64,000 nt of DNA from assembly GCA_018881555.1 (NCBI GenBank), contig JACAXG010000007.1, positions 8,136,935 to 8,200,934 of the forward strand. The letters are read 5' to 3'. Below the pieces are notes generated by a model. That model saw only the letters and a program-made list of their open reading frames with translations, was not told the origin of the DNA and did no database searches. Made by a program: the position numbers and the translations under genes. This document shows, in pieces, positions 37,720 through 49,030 of this stretch (the stretch's first letter is position 1; each line of letters opens with the position of its first letter). This DNA is from Amblyornis subalaris. Its lineage: Eukaryota > Chordata > Aves > Passeriformes > Ptilonorhynchidae.

Positions 37720-38050
37720 AGGATTAACACATTGTTCAGACAGTCTGCGGGAACAAAGGTGCTTTTGCCATTCTCTGTGCCATTTCGAGGCATCGGATAA
37801 CACCTTTCGCTTTAATTTTGAGGAATACAAAAACCTTTGAAAAGACAGCAAAGCCATCAGCTGCCAGGTTATAAAACTCGCTCCAAGTTACCTCCTCTGA
37901 ATGTTGAAGTCTGGGTGTAATAAGTGGCTGTCCAGAGGCTGTGTATGTACCAGCTAAGGCTGGATGGTCATCCAGGCAGGATATTTTACTCCCATCCTGG
38001 GTCTGGCACAGTTCGACCATCAGCTGCCTCAATAGATCATTGCAGGTTCT
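37720..38050. promoter_or_regulatory. Candidate regulatory element (TCF and E-box words)
   Basis: A TCF/LEF-type CCTTTGA lies at 37834-37840, with E-boxes CAGCTG at 37858-37863 and 38021-38026, in unique sequence with retained CG pairs. The frame is open for a while on the minus strand, but the product is unrecognised. This is a low-confidence guess based on motif content. Confidence 0.2.
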
Positions 38051-38103
38051 GAGTGTANGCTGCTTATAAAACACAGCCTTTCAGATAAACACAGGTTTCT
38101 CAC

Positions 38104-38124
38104 TTTTTGTTTGTTTGTTTGTTT
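38104..38124 (+). repeat. (TTTG)n microsatellite
   Basis: About five tandem TTTG units, followed by an N at 38127. Confidence 0.85.
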
Positions 38125-38239
38125 ACNAGGCTGTATGTGTTACAGATTATCTTCCGAGTCAAGACACACAGATGCTCTCCTTATTAATCTGAGAAAATAA
38201 TAGTGCCAAGGGGNGTTATAGATCTGTTCATTTGGGTCG

Positions 38240-38720
38240 TGGGGGGGAAAGATTACACAATATGATGAAGTCAGACAAATACCAGGAAACTAAGGACAGC
38301 CCCTCCTCTCAACTATTTACTTGTCAAATTGATTTTAAGTCTGAATATGTGGTCTGCATTTGTAGTCTCCACATTCGCAGGTGCAAATTAATAATTGAAA
38401 CTTTTGACAATCGTAGCACTAGAAACTTAACGTACATATAGCAAAGCGTGTAGTGTGTTCCTGGCTTGATAAAAAACTGAGCAAAACAGGCTCCATCTAA
38501 TAATCAGGAACAACTGGGTTTGCCTGTGCCTACATAGAAAGCAAAGCTCCAGCTCGAGGCGTGCAGAGGGTAACTCATGAATATGAACATCCAAGTGCGA
38601 CGATGACAGGAAGTTTACATAATGGTAACAGTATCTGTCATACTTTGCGATTCTCCCACATGTGATATCTGATGTCTGACAGTGACTCATGGGCCACGGC
38701 TCTCATGTGGCTGCTCAGTT
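38240..38720. promoter_or_regulatory. Candidate conserved non-coding element
   Basis: The sequence is unusually run-free and balanced, with many distinct motif-like words: caaattaataattg, atgaatatgaa, gtttacataat and an AP-1 TGACTCA at 38683-38689. It keeps dispersed CG pairs, has no repeat signature and no long open frame. Conservation is inferred from texture only. Confidence 0.25.
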
Positions 38721-41040
38721 AGGTATGACTAAAAAACAAACCCCGAATCATGTAAAAGGCGTGCACGTGTGCCCCGATGCTGACAGATCGGTGGGCGTTT
38801 ATTGGTGCTGGTGTCAGACACCTGTATGCATCACCAATATTTAGAGGAAGGCACATGGGCACACTAAACTGCATCTTTTACATACCCGTGATTTTGAGAT
38901 GTCTGGGAAGAGAAGTGATACTCAGAGTCACAGTCCCCCCCCCTTCTTGATAAGTCGATAAGTTAGCATTTTTGTCTCATTTCCATTTTCCCAAACTTCT
39001 ACGTGTATGAAATTGCTATAGGCAACTGCCCAATGCCTTTGCATCTGCTAGAGCTGTTAAGTAGCTGATGAGGTCTTTTTCACAAGATCTGGCTTTTATT
39101 TAATTAATTATTTAGATTTTCCCTTTTTTTTTTTTTTTAACAATTTCTGGAGATATAGAATCTGTTCCAGCAATATGGCGAGTGCAAATGCTCCTATTGG
39201 AGACTTGCTGATATCCAAGAAGATGTCTTAGTCCTGCTCATAAAATTATCTTTTTAGCATAAAGGTGTAAATAAGCACGTATAGATAGATGTATGTATAG
39301 AAAAGGGATATTAAGATACATAAATCAGAGATTTTTCTATGGCTCCCATGACAGGGATTCATTTTAATGGAAATTGCTAAAGGACAGCCAGCTTCTTCAT
39401 GATATCGGTATTGAATATCGATATCTTCAATGATAAATAGAGAAGGTAGTGGGCTATATTCAGTCTTTAGTGCATGGTAAATCTACCCCTGAAACCAGAA
39501 ACTGTTGACTATGTAAAATTACAATTATATATTTCAGTTAACTTGAAAACCAGGAGAAAAAACCCCCCACGTTGTTTTCCTTAGTTAGCTGGATTGGTTT
39601 AATGCTATTCACAAACTTTCCTGACTGAATGGCTTCCCAGGAATCCTACGAATTGTTATAGATAATGTTTCACAGATATTTTCTTACACAGGTTTAACTT
39701 CCCTGAAATGCAGCCTGACTTCACAGGTTCTTTCCTTGTAAACTTATTTGTGAAGGGAGGATCTCCGCAGCTTGAGGGCTGTCTGCTGGGGATGAAAGTG
39801 AGGGAAAGCACTGTAAAACAAATAAAAAAAGGGAGGAGTAAGATCAAAGTACCTCATTAAGGGCAGTACATATCAGCCTTGTCCAACCTCTGCCTGCAGA
39901 GATTGTACACATCTGTCACCAGTTAGCTGACAGCCTGGTTCTGCAGCGCCAGGGAGGAGAGGTTGGAAGCAGGAACACATGGGTGCTAAAATTACCTGTG
40001 CTTCCCCACATAAGCTGTATTCTGAGCTATCCTTGCAGCACTTAGATACAGGGGCCAACATCTTTGCTTGATTTTGGAGCAAGTTGTGAGGCTGTTTGCG
40101 ATATTCTTGAGCAGCCAAGTTGCATTTCTACCTGAGAACTCCTGGAAAAATACAGCAGATCTATAATATTTATCTTAACAGAGGTTCCTAATTTTATTTG
40201 GGTGTGTAGGCACACACACACCTCTTCTGACAACTGCATGTCAAGGAAAAAACTTGGAGGACAGATCTCTGTACCTATATCATTTCCAAGCCAAGTCAGT
40301 AACTGAGCAGGCGTGGCTGGGCTCTGCCCTTGCCCTCAGGCTTTTGGCCACCTCTTGCTAATGCCAGCCTGTTCCCAGCAGGGATGCCCAGCCACATCGA
40401 GAACTTTCCACCGCCTGCCTTTCCTTCCCTGTGCTGCCAGAGCCAGGAGGACTTCGGACCCATCCTTCCTGCCCAACAACTGTTTTTNGTCTCTGAACAG
40501 GAGCCAGAAACTCTCCTGAGCTGACAATTCCTCCAGGGCCAGTTTCACACCCACTCCTTGTGAGTGCTCCTCCAGGCTGGTACNGTTTCCTCCAGGCTGT
40601 CACGTGCCCAGTGGAGCCCTTAGGAAGGAGGAGGCATCCCTAGGATTTGGACCAGCTTTCCAGCAGTGCGGCAAGACTGGTCTAAGGAGTTCGGGTGGCA
40701 GAGGCACGTTGAGATTTGCTCCTCTGTTGAAAAAAGGTAATCAGGAGCAAAAGCNATTGGTTTTCTGTCCTGCTGTGGGAGCTGGCTTCTGTCCTGCCTC
40801 CTACATATCCACTGCATATCATGAAGCTACAGCTGAAACCGAGTCAAACAACTGAGCATCTGCCCAGGTGGCTCAGCCCTGGCCATAAGGTGGCTTATGG
40901 GGCCCTGTTCATCACGTCCCACACCACAGGTAGGCACCAGCAAGCCTCAACTCCTCTCTGAAACACAAAATTCACGTGGTCTTGCCAAGAAGAAAGGGAA
41001 AGACAATGGTACAGCCACCACCACCGCAGCTGCTCACTGC
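38721..41040. other. Unique non-coding stretch
   Basis: There is no gene. It contains a C-run near 38935-38943, a T-run at 39124-39138, a perfect short palindrome ATATCGATAT at 39415-39424, and a CA-rich word at 40211-40222. GC-rich sequence from about 40310 is open on both strands with no recognised domain. Confidence 0.5.
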
Positions 41041-41192
41041 CACGTCCCAGAGGGACACCTCCAGAGCCCCATCCCTGCCACATCCTGGAAGGACATCTCC
41101 AGAGCCAGATCTCTGCCACATCCCAGAAGGACACCTCCAGAGCCCCATCCCTGCCCTGTCCTGGAAGGACACCTCCAGAGCCACATCCCAGA
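41041..41192. repeat. 38-bp minisatellite, four copies, with 76-bp alternation
   Basis: Units start at 41041, 41079, 41117 and 41155, each about 38 bp, with the shared core ggacacctccagagcc. Units 1 and 3 carry tcccag and ccccatccctgc. Units 2 and 4 carry tcctgg and cca at the matching places. This means a 76-bp dimer was itself duplicated. Because 38 is not a multiple of three, the repeat does not maintain a reading frame. Confidence 0.9.
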
Positions 41193-44100
41193 GCTGCCCA
41201 GCTGGGCTCACCTCGGACCTCGCATGGGTAATTATGAATGGATTGCAAACGAGGAATCTCGAGGCTTAGAAACAGGAGGTGGATTGCCTTAGGACTTGGC
41301 TGGTGGAGCAGTGATTAAGCAGCCTTGGCTGTTTGACACAGGTGTGAGAGAGGCACTTAGGTTTCTCTGCACGTTTGAATGTTGGGGTGCTGCTCTACTT
41401 CAGATGTAAGGTGATATTTATTTAGACATCTAGCCTTGGGCCCATGGTGACTATGGAAGCGAGAGAAATCACGGAGATAAATTCCTGCCAAACAGATGGA
41501 TGACTAAGCAGCTTTAGATGCCTAAATTGATAAGATTAATCATATCCTTGATGCTTCCTAGACATACTGGTTACACCTACCCATGGCTCCTCAGCAGAGG
41601 TTCAGCAGGTCCTACATCCCTTCAGAGATGTGGACAGAGCCCATAATTTCATTTTACACCCTACCCAAAACAAGGGTAACCAAATCATTAGTGGTGCCTT
41701 GCAGACTGTATTGTATAGCTGTATAATATTATATGGTTATATAAATAGCTTCTAATAACAATAGTTTGAATATTTGTCAAGCTTGTAGAAGCCTCCTCAC
41801 CACACCCATGAGAGCACGATCTGATTCCATCGGAGTGAGATCTGACTTGTGAGCAATCACACCCTCAGCAGGTTTGCCCTGCCACAGCAGCTGCTCGCCC
41901 AGCCTGCCTGCCCAGTGCTGTCCTGCCCATGATCCCCCTGCAGCATAGGCTCAAGGAAGTTCATCTGTGATCGGTTTTGGGTTGGTTTTTTAATTACTTG
42001 CTAATTGCNTGCTAATAGCCTTACAAAAAGCTCCATTGTTTCTCCCCTAGTTGGACAGGTCAGTTTGTAATGTAATTTATAGGAATTAGGTCTTCCATCA
42101 AAAACAGGAAAAACAGCTCAGTTCTGGTCTCTGCAGCAAAGAATTTACACAGAGGGTGAGCTCCACTTTTTAGGGAATAGAAAAGTCTTGAGGATGGTTG
42201 TGAGTGCACTTCTCTCCCTCATTCTCTTTCTTTTTTCCCTCTCCAGTCCCTTGCCAATCCAACTCCTCCAAGAAGACAGGAGCCACTTGGTTCACATCCA
42301 TCTTCTCATCCTGGTGGTGGCTGTAGCACAAGGTGGCACTGGAGTATTTTTGCGCCTTTTAGGTGACTGCTGGTTTCCCTCCTATAAACTAAGATTTTTC
42401 CCATAGGGAATACAAACAAATTAGTGTACCATATAAATAATTACCTTTATGTAAATGCATGTGATAAGATAAATGGAGTCTGAAATGATTAACTAACCTT
42501 CCATTTAACAACGTTTCNGACATTTGATTCAAGGAATGAAGTCCAACCAGCTTTCCTGTGCCTTTTACTGTGGAATACCAAGGATGTGTAGTGGGCATTA
42601 AAGTGACTCAGCCATGCTTTGATCTTCTTCCTCACATAGGCTGAAAATATGAAAAACGAGGGGATAAAGTTAAGGAAGCAAACAAGTCAGCCAATTTTTG
42701 ATGTCCAACCAGAGTCAGCTGCCACTAGGGGAGAAGCACCTTCCTCTCATAGTTTGTATTCATCAGTCTCTTTTGATCTGTGCTTCAGGTTAGACTCAGG
42801 TTAACTTGAAGCCTTGAACCCCAGCATCATCCAACCAGCACAGCACTGCATGGTGGCCAGCTGGGAAGCTGGTGTTCCAGCAGCATGTTCCCAGGGTTGG
42901 TCCTGAGCTTATTGAAGCTTGCTGTCAGTAGCTCCATGCAAGCGTGGCTGTTTTGGTTCAAGGTCTGGAGCTAGATCGTTCAGCATTCGTCTGGGGATTT
43001 CTGCACCACACCTTCCTGCCCAGTGTAGACATGTCCCAGGTCTATCATCATTTTCATCTGCCAAGCATTCAGACAAAATAATTAACTTAGCTTTCCTGGC
43101 ACACATTCTTCACTCTAAATTATTTGTATCAAAGNGCCTTATTTCAACAAAATCTTTGTATTTAAATCACGAAAAATAAACATGAGAAGACTCAACAGTA
43201 ACAACACTGATTAAAAATATAGAAAAACTTGACTGTGTTTTCTGGCACAGACAGATAATTAAGAGGATTTTTAAGGGTTTTCTCTGTACCAGGTAGAGAT
43301 TTAATGGTATTTTGTGCTAATCACCTCTAGGCTCAGAGACAGTACCACAGCATAACACAAAATAAATGACCAGAAGGCTTAATGTTTTTTGTGATTTTAT
43401 TCAAAGTGATTTCATATTGCAAGCTCATGCCAAAAGGTTCATTTGTTTCTGAGGTTCTGGCTCTGAGGACTGTTATCCACGCTGTGAATTTACCACCGTG
43501 TTTGTCCACACAGTTATTGGAGTGCCTATAAATAGTTTCCAGGTGCCATTCAAGCTTGTGTCTCTTTTGGTCCAAAAACCCACAGTNGACAGCTACTGAT
43601 CAGCCCATTTTAACTACCTGCAATGCCGTATCTGCTGTGAAGATTACTGCGATTCATGAAAAAAAGCGTCTTATCGGGCTAGGAATATCTTTTGCATAAG
43701 AGCATACCTGCTGTAGGAGTGTTATACAACACCTCCTGCAATAGGTGGAGAAGTCTCACCAGTCACTTCCCTACACTGTGAATTAAGTCCTAAAGTGCTC
43801 ATGTAAGTCACTTGATGCACAACGGTTTTTTGAAGGGATCATTATTTTATGTTGCCCAACTAGAATTTCAGCCACTTTTTGACTTCTGGACATTATGTTC
43901 TCACGCCAAGGCTTGTCTTGATGCCTTTTGCCATACATCCCTTCTGTCGCAGAGNTCCCCAAGGGCAGTCTGAGACACCTTTGGGTAAGACACAAGGTAA
44001 CAGTAGCCACAGCCATCCTCAATGAATTCAGGTGTTGTTTGAGGCTATTCCAGCTGCAAACACGCATTCAGTTTCCCCTGTGTTTGAGGACCCCAAGAGT

Positions 44101-44871
44101 CTGGAGAGCTGAGTGTGTCAGGCCCTAACTTCACCCCTCTTTTCTCTGAAAGGCAGCAAGAAACTGTGGCTCATTCTTCTGCTTTCAAGAGTGGTAGGAA
44201 AGGGGGCATCAAAAGTTTTGGGGTTTCTGTTACAGGTTAATTATTTCGAGTCCTGCTGCTTGATTCCCTTCTTGTTGTGCCAGCATTCCATAAACAAACT
44301 TTGGGAATCCTTGTTCTAATAGTATCTTTCCATCTTCTTAATGGTTGTGTTTTTTCACTCCATATGGCCACTTCATCTGCATTAAGCCTCCTCACTTATA
44401 ACAAAAAATCCTTCTGTCGTTTCTGTGTTTAGCCAGGTCTGTTGCTCAGATGGTGCAACCGCTGAATGCTTAAGCTGAGTCTGTGTAAAATGTTGTTTCT
44501 CTAGCTGTAGGAAAGGTCAGAAATAAATATCTTTGGTACCATATCTATTTAACTGAAAATCTAACTAGACCTCCAAATCTGTGCGCTTGGTCGCATATGT
44601 TAGAAACAGATCCTCTAGGAATTGATTTGTAATAGCCATTCCTACCACCACCTCCTCCTCCCCAGAAGCCTGACTGCTCTTGATTATATCCTGATGGTGT
44701 CCAAGGAAAGTTGTCTGGATTGAGTGAGGCTGAGAGAGAAATTTAATGCTGTTTTAATACATTTACACCTTGCCTGTGTTACACCAAAGGTCCCATGTTT
44801 CCAATATTAGTTAACAAGGAATGTAAGTAAAACAGATAAAAGCAGCAGAGCAGAGTGAACCTATGCAATTC
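41193..44871. other. Unique non-coding stretch
   Basis: There is no gene. The sequence is AT-rich with an AT patch at about 41700-41760. GC-richer parts near 41870-41940 and 42880-43020 have short open frames only. No mobile element was recognised. Confidence 0.5.
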
Positions 44872-45170
44872 CCCAGGCAATCTCCTCTGTTCCAGGTATC
44901 TCTGCCCATTCTAAGCCACATACAATGTTTTTGCACCTGTAGGTCGTCCATGAATTTGTCAAATCACTTCTTGAGCACAATGAAAACTTGAGTGTCAGCA
45001 GCATTCTATGACAAGCACACATCAGCNTGGCAAAATTCTTCTTCCTATTTGTTTCGAACCTGCTGGATGATAATCTTATCTGGCCAATCCTAAATCTTAT
45101 TTTATGCAGAATAATGACCAATTGTTCCTGATTCACTTTCTCTGTTGCCACAATTAACTTCAGAGATCTC
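44872..45170 (-). mobile_element. Ancient CR1 LINE 3' region
   Basis: This is the reverse complement of an old CR1 3' region. Collinear blocks include gtccatgaatttgtcaaatc, acttcttgagcacaatg, attcttcttcctatttgttt, cgaacctgctgg and cctgattcactttctctg. They correspond to the 'tgaatttgtctaatcc', 'aagtacttcctcttatttgt' and 'ttcactttctcca' blocks of sauropsid CR1s. It is strongly diverged with small gaps, so it is an old insertion. Confidence 0.7.
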
Positions 45171-45345
45171 TACTGTATTTTTCTTTATCTTATTCTACTG
45201 ACTTATTTCTTCCAGGATCTATCCCACGCTTTTCTTTTTTTAATCATTGTTGTTCTCTCTTTCTCTTCTGCTTTATTTTTTATGAGAAAAAGATCAGAAA
45301 TGCATGTGGTAGCAAGACCAGGAACTTAGAGTGGCTGAAAGACAT

Positions 45346-45495
45346 TTCTCTTCTCTTCTCTTCTCTTCTCTTATCTTCTCTTCTCTTCTCTTCTCTTCTC
45401 TTCTCTTCTCTTCTCTTCTCTTCTCTTCTCTTCTCTTCTCTCCTCTTCTCTTCTCTTCTCTTCTCTCTTCTCGTCTTCTCTTTTCTTTTCTTTTC
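45346..45495 (+). repeat. (TTCTC)n pentanucleotide microsatellite
   Basis: About 30 pentamer units, mostly TTCTC, with variants ttatc (about 45371) and tcctc (about 45441), a phase break at about 45466-45473, and a terminal (TTTTC)3. It is a homopurine-homopyrimidine tract capable of triplex (H-DNA) formation. The minus-strand open frame across it reads as a low-complexity Arg/Glu/Lys run and is an artefact of the repeat. Confidence 0.97.
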
Positions 45496-45520
45496 GAAAA
45501 TGCCTTATGTCTGAACGTGC

Positions 45521-45706
45521 CTTTCACTTCACTTCCCTGCTCCTTTCCTATTATCCCTAAGCTAACTATGCTCATTAAAGACCTTATCCAAACTACCTTT
45601 TTCTCATGAANCTTCTCTTTCACTTCACTTCCCTGCTCCTTTCCTATTATCCCTAAGCTAACTATGCTCATTAAAGACCTTATCCAAACTACCTTTTTCT
45701 CATGAA
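45521..45706 (+). repeat. Exact 90-bp tandem duplication with N at the junction
   Basis: Copy 1 (45521-45610) and copy 2 (45617-45706) are identical over 90 bases and separated by six bases (N plus cttct). The spacer resembles the neighbouring TTCTC repeat. Perfect identity next to a hard-to-assemble microsatellite suggests an assembly artefact or a very recent slippage event. Confidence 0.95.
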
Positions 45707-46439
45707 AAAGGTTCCCATTAACTTGGAAATGAGTCAGGTGTTGGCTTTTGTACTGTCTGAAGACGGAACAACAGAAGCGAGGAAACACATTATTGCAGTG
45801 ATCCAACCGAACAAATGTAGTATCACACCAGATAAAGCCCAATCCATAAATCTGACAGTCAAGCCTGGATTTTACAATGTTCTCAAGAACCATGCAATGA
45901 TTTCAGCGTGGTCAGGCTCTCTCTCCAGGTCTTTATTTCCCTCTAAGAGCCAGTGGTANAGTTATCAGGTACCCATGACAGCACCCCGGTTGCCTCAGTC
46001 CCCACGTGAGTGGACATGTTCTCCATCCCTGTAAAGAAAACCAGCATATTTTAAATTCACTGACAGATTAGCTGCAAACAGACTGGTCCTTTNGTCATGG
46101 CACTCAGGATGAGAATACTTTTTCTTTGAGGGGATCATGACAGATTTTCTCTACTGTATAATCTTCCTCTTGGTCTTTTAATATGTTGCCTTACATCTTT
46201 GTTCCAGCCAGCCTTCTTTTGCCTAAAGTCATACTTACTCTTAACATCTAGACTGGCCAATGGGACTTTTATTATCAAAGGAAGTTGATTTAGTTGATTT
46301 AACTGGGGACTGGGAAGCTGTGGCTGTTGTTTGGCTGCTTCATGCTCAGAATTCTACTTTCAGTTTCTGATGATGCGTTATTTCTGAATTTCTCCTTGCA
46401 TGCTTTATCNTAACAATTCCATTTCCAACATTAACTTAC
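45707..46439. other. Unique non-coding stretch
   Basis: There is no gene and no recognisable mobile element. The composition is mixed. The start of this stretch follows directly after the duplicated 90-mer. Confidence 0.5.
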
Positions 46440-47060
46440 GCCGTTATTACCTCAGAGCTGTAAATGTGTCCTCAGCAGCCCCCAAGGCGAGGCGCTGCCA
46501 TGAGGGACGGTGCCTTTTCCACTCTATCGGCAGGTGCGTCCCCAAACTTTGCCTCCCGTTTGTACCCATGCCTTCCCTCCTGTCAGGAAAGCGAATTTTT
46601 CAATCAGGCTCTCCGTGCAGCCTGTTCAAAGGCAGGCTAATTCCCCAGTAGCACTATAAATAAGCCTGTCTCTCTCTCCGCTCCTCCGGTTCAGCAGCTC
46701 AGGCCTCCTGGTACCATAAAAGTCACCGTCACTGGAACCTTTGCTCTGCGGCTGCACATTTTTGGGCAATAGGGCATGTAACACGCTTTTGAGTCTTCAT
46801 ATGCCAAGATGCAGAAAATCAATTTTAATGTCCCTACAAAGAAGAGCTAGTGAAGCGAAAGGCTATCAATATTGCCAGACACTCTCCTGCGCTGGAGGTA
46901 TGAAGAGAAACGCTACAAAAATAAAAAGAGGTTCCGCGCTTTCTTTAGCCCCTCACTGTTGTGACAGTAATCAGCTGCACGCCGCAATGCAGGGGAATGG
47001 AAACGGAAAATTAGCGTCGTCTTCATCATTTCCTTAAGAAGTATCTGTCTCAATAAAACG
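46440..47060 (+). promoter_or_regulatory. Candidate regulatory block with MEF2/TATA word
   Basis: Unique, CpG-retaining sequence (ggcgaggcgctgcc, cgtccc, ctctccgctcctccgg). CTATAAATAA at 46654-46663 fits the MEF2 consensus YTAWWWWTAR and also contains a TATA box (TATAAATA). A CT-rich stretch follows. The block ends just before a CR1 insertion. It could be an enhancer or a TATA promoter on the plus strand. No downstream coding exon is visible, so a promoter role is not established. Confidence 0.3.
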
Positions 47061-47090
47061 AAAATTTGAAGGTTTACGCATTCTTTGCCT

Positions 47091-47180
47091 ATTCTCATAG
47101 CATCCCAGGATGGTTTGGGTTAGAAGGGACCTCGAAGATCATCTNGTTCCAACCTCCCTGCCATGGGAAGGGTTCTGTTA
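47091..47180 (-). mobile_element. CR1 LINE 3' end, short
   Basis: attctcatagcatcccaggat, then ggtttgggttagaagggacc, then gaagatcatctngttccaac and ctgccatgggaagg. This is the reverse complement of the CR1 3' tip, truncated after about 90 bp. The N at 47145 replaces a single consensus base (a). Confidence 0.92.
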
Positions 47181-48829
47181 GTAGATTTCGTTCTGTTCAT
47201 GTCAGCACCAGATCAGTGATCAAATGAGAAAATCAAAAAGTTGAATCTAGCAACCTACAATGCCTGAAGAGAAAGAGTTGGGAAAAATTCCCAAAGACAG
47301 AAGTAATTAAATAGTAAAGTAATGGTGCTATAAGGATCTCCTTGTAGTTTTAATTAAAATCTCTANTTCATATCACTCAGCCACTAAATTGGCTTTACCT
47401 TATCTTGCTGCATCTGAGGCATCAAACTATCCGTATCTTGATTTTTTAAGCCCTCATACTAGCTTCAAAATTCATAATGGTTGAACTCCACAGATGAGAA
47501 AATAGAAAGTGAAAAGAGGAGAGAGAACAAATCAAAGTAATCAATTCAAACAAAACTGTTTTTTACAATCTGAACAGTAAATGTCTTCAGAATGTTTCGC
47601 TTCAGGGTTTTGACAGAGGCAAATTCTAAAATCTTGGAATACATGGTAGAAAACAAGTCAACAGTTTTGTCAGCAAGTAACACATAAATGGGAATTATTT
47701 CAATCATATGAGAATCTTAACCTTTGCAACTGTGCCTTTCGAGGGATATTTCGAGTTGAGCGTGAACTGACACCCTTTGGAATGCTCACACAAGGCATGT
47801 TCTTGTTCTCCCTGTTTTCTTCTACACGTCTGCTGCCTCTAACCTCCTCCTTCCCAGCTGCATCCTGAAACAATTTCTCAGAGCAGCTCAAGCACATGGC
47901 TATCTGCTGGGTTTATTTAGCAATGGGGAAGGGTTCTGCTGTGCAAGTCTTCTCCGTTAATGTACAAACACCGATACCCACAAGATATCAGCGCAGCATT
48001 TGGCACAGAGGAAGTCTTTTCAGGCTGGCCATATATCAGATGCAAATGTATGTTCAACACGTGGGTTTAGCTGGTGTTCTCCCCTAAATGTCCTCCGAAT
48101 AACAGCATTATTTAAGCAACTTCAGACAGAAATAATGTTGAGTGCAAAAAGACAAATATAATATAGCTGTGANAAACATGTGCACACAGCGCATTTAAAT
48201 GTGTGCTGGATTATAAACCAGGTGATTCCATAGAAACATCTACAATAAAAAAATAGAAAGTTTGGTGTGAATAGCTTTTTTCTATTATGAACCAGCTGTT
48301 TGCAGATTTATGCAGCTATCACTGTGCAACCCATTAAAAAAAAATTAACATAGCTTGAGAAAGATTAAAATTAACAAGTTTGAGGGATTATATCAGAAAA
48401 GATATACACAAACACACACAAAAAATTCATTGTAAGCACACAAAACAGGGACCTAAAAGCACTTAAAACACAGTATCCTGTAGAGTAACAAACATGCAGA
48501 CAAGGTATCAGAGACAGAAGTTAGGCATTTTGAGTGCCGCATATCCTTAAAATACATAAAGTTTAAAGTAGATATTCAATATGCAACGCAAAAAATTTCT
48601 GAATTATTAAATCCATGCTGTTTTTCTCTGAGCAATGCTTGCTTATAATAGCTACTTCTACAAAGCTTTCTAAACCCACTGAAACAGCCACAGCTTTTAC
48701 TACATTATTGCATAGAAGAATCATAGCTTAGTGTTTCGCTGTGGCATGTGAAATAATTTTAATATTTGTACTGCTGAAAGACATGGTCAGTGTTCTGCTG
48801 CTACAAATGGTTATATTTTGTTAGAAATC
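47181..48829. other. AT-rich unique non-coding stretch
   Basis: There is no gene. An acacacacaaaa-type patch lies at about 48405-48425. No other repeat or motif cluster was recognised. Confidence 0.5.
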
Positions 48830-49030
48830 CGCTGGTGATGGGATGATTGGTGGCTGTGAATGCATGTGTAAATAATGAACTCAGAGAGCACAGAGCTGTC
48901 ATTTTCCGGAAATAAATAAATCACATGCTGAGTTATTTTGCTAAATGATAGTGTGCACATCACTTCGATATATAAAGTAATGTTATATTTCTATCCCAGG
49001 TGGAGAAGAATTTCACAATAATTATTTTTA
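48830..49030. promoter_or_regulatory. Candidate conserved non-coding element
   Basis: AT-rich, run-poor sequence with the palindrome TTCCGGAA (48904-48911, an ETS-type inverted pair), TAAATAAATCA, and TGCTGAGTTA near 48926, which is one or two bases from a MAF element. Conservation is untested. Confidence 0.2.

Noticed and set aside
45294..45893. 199-codon minus-strand open frame rich in Arg, Glu and Lys
   Set aside because: Most of it is the translation of the TTCTC microsatellite and the 90-bp duplication. No stop codon arises in the repeat simply because of its sequence.
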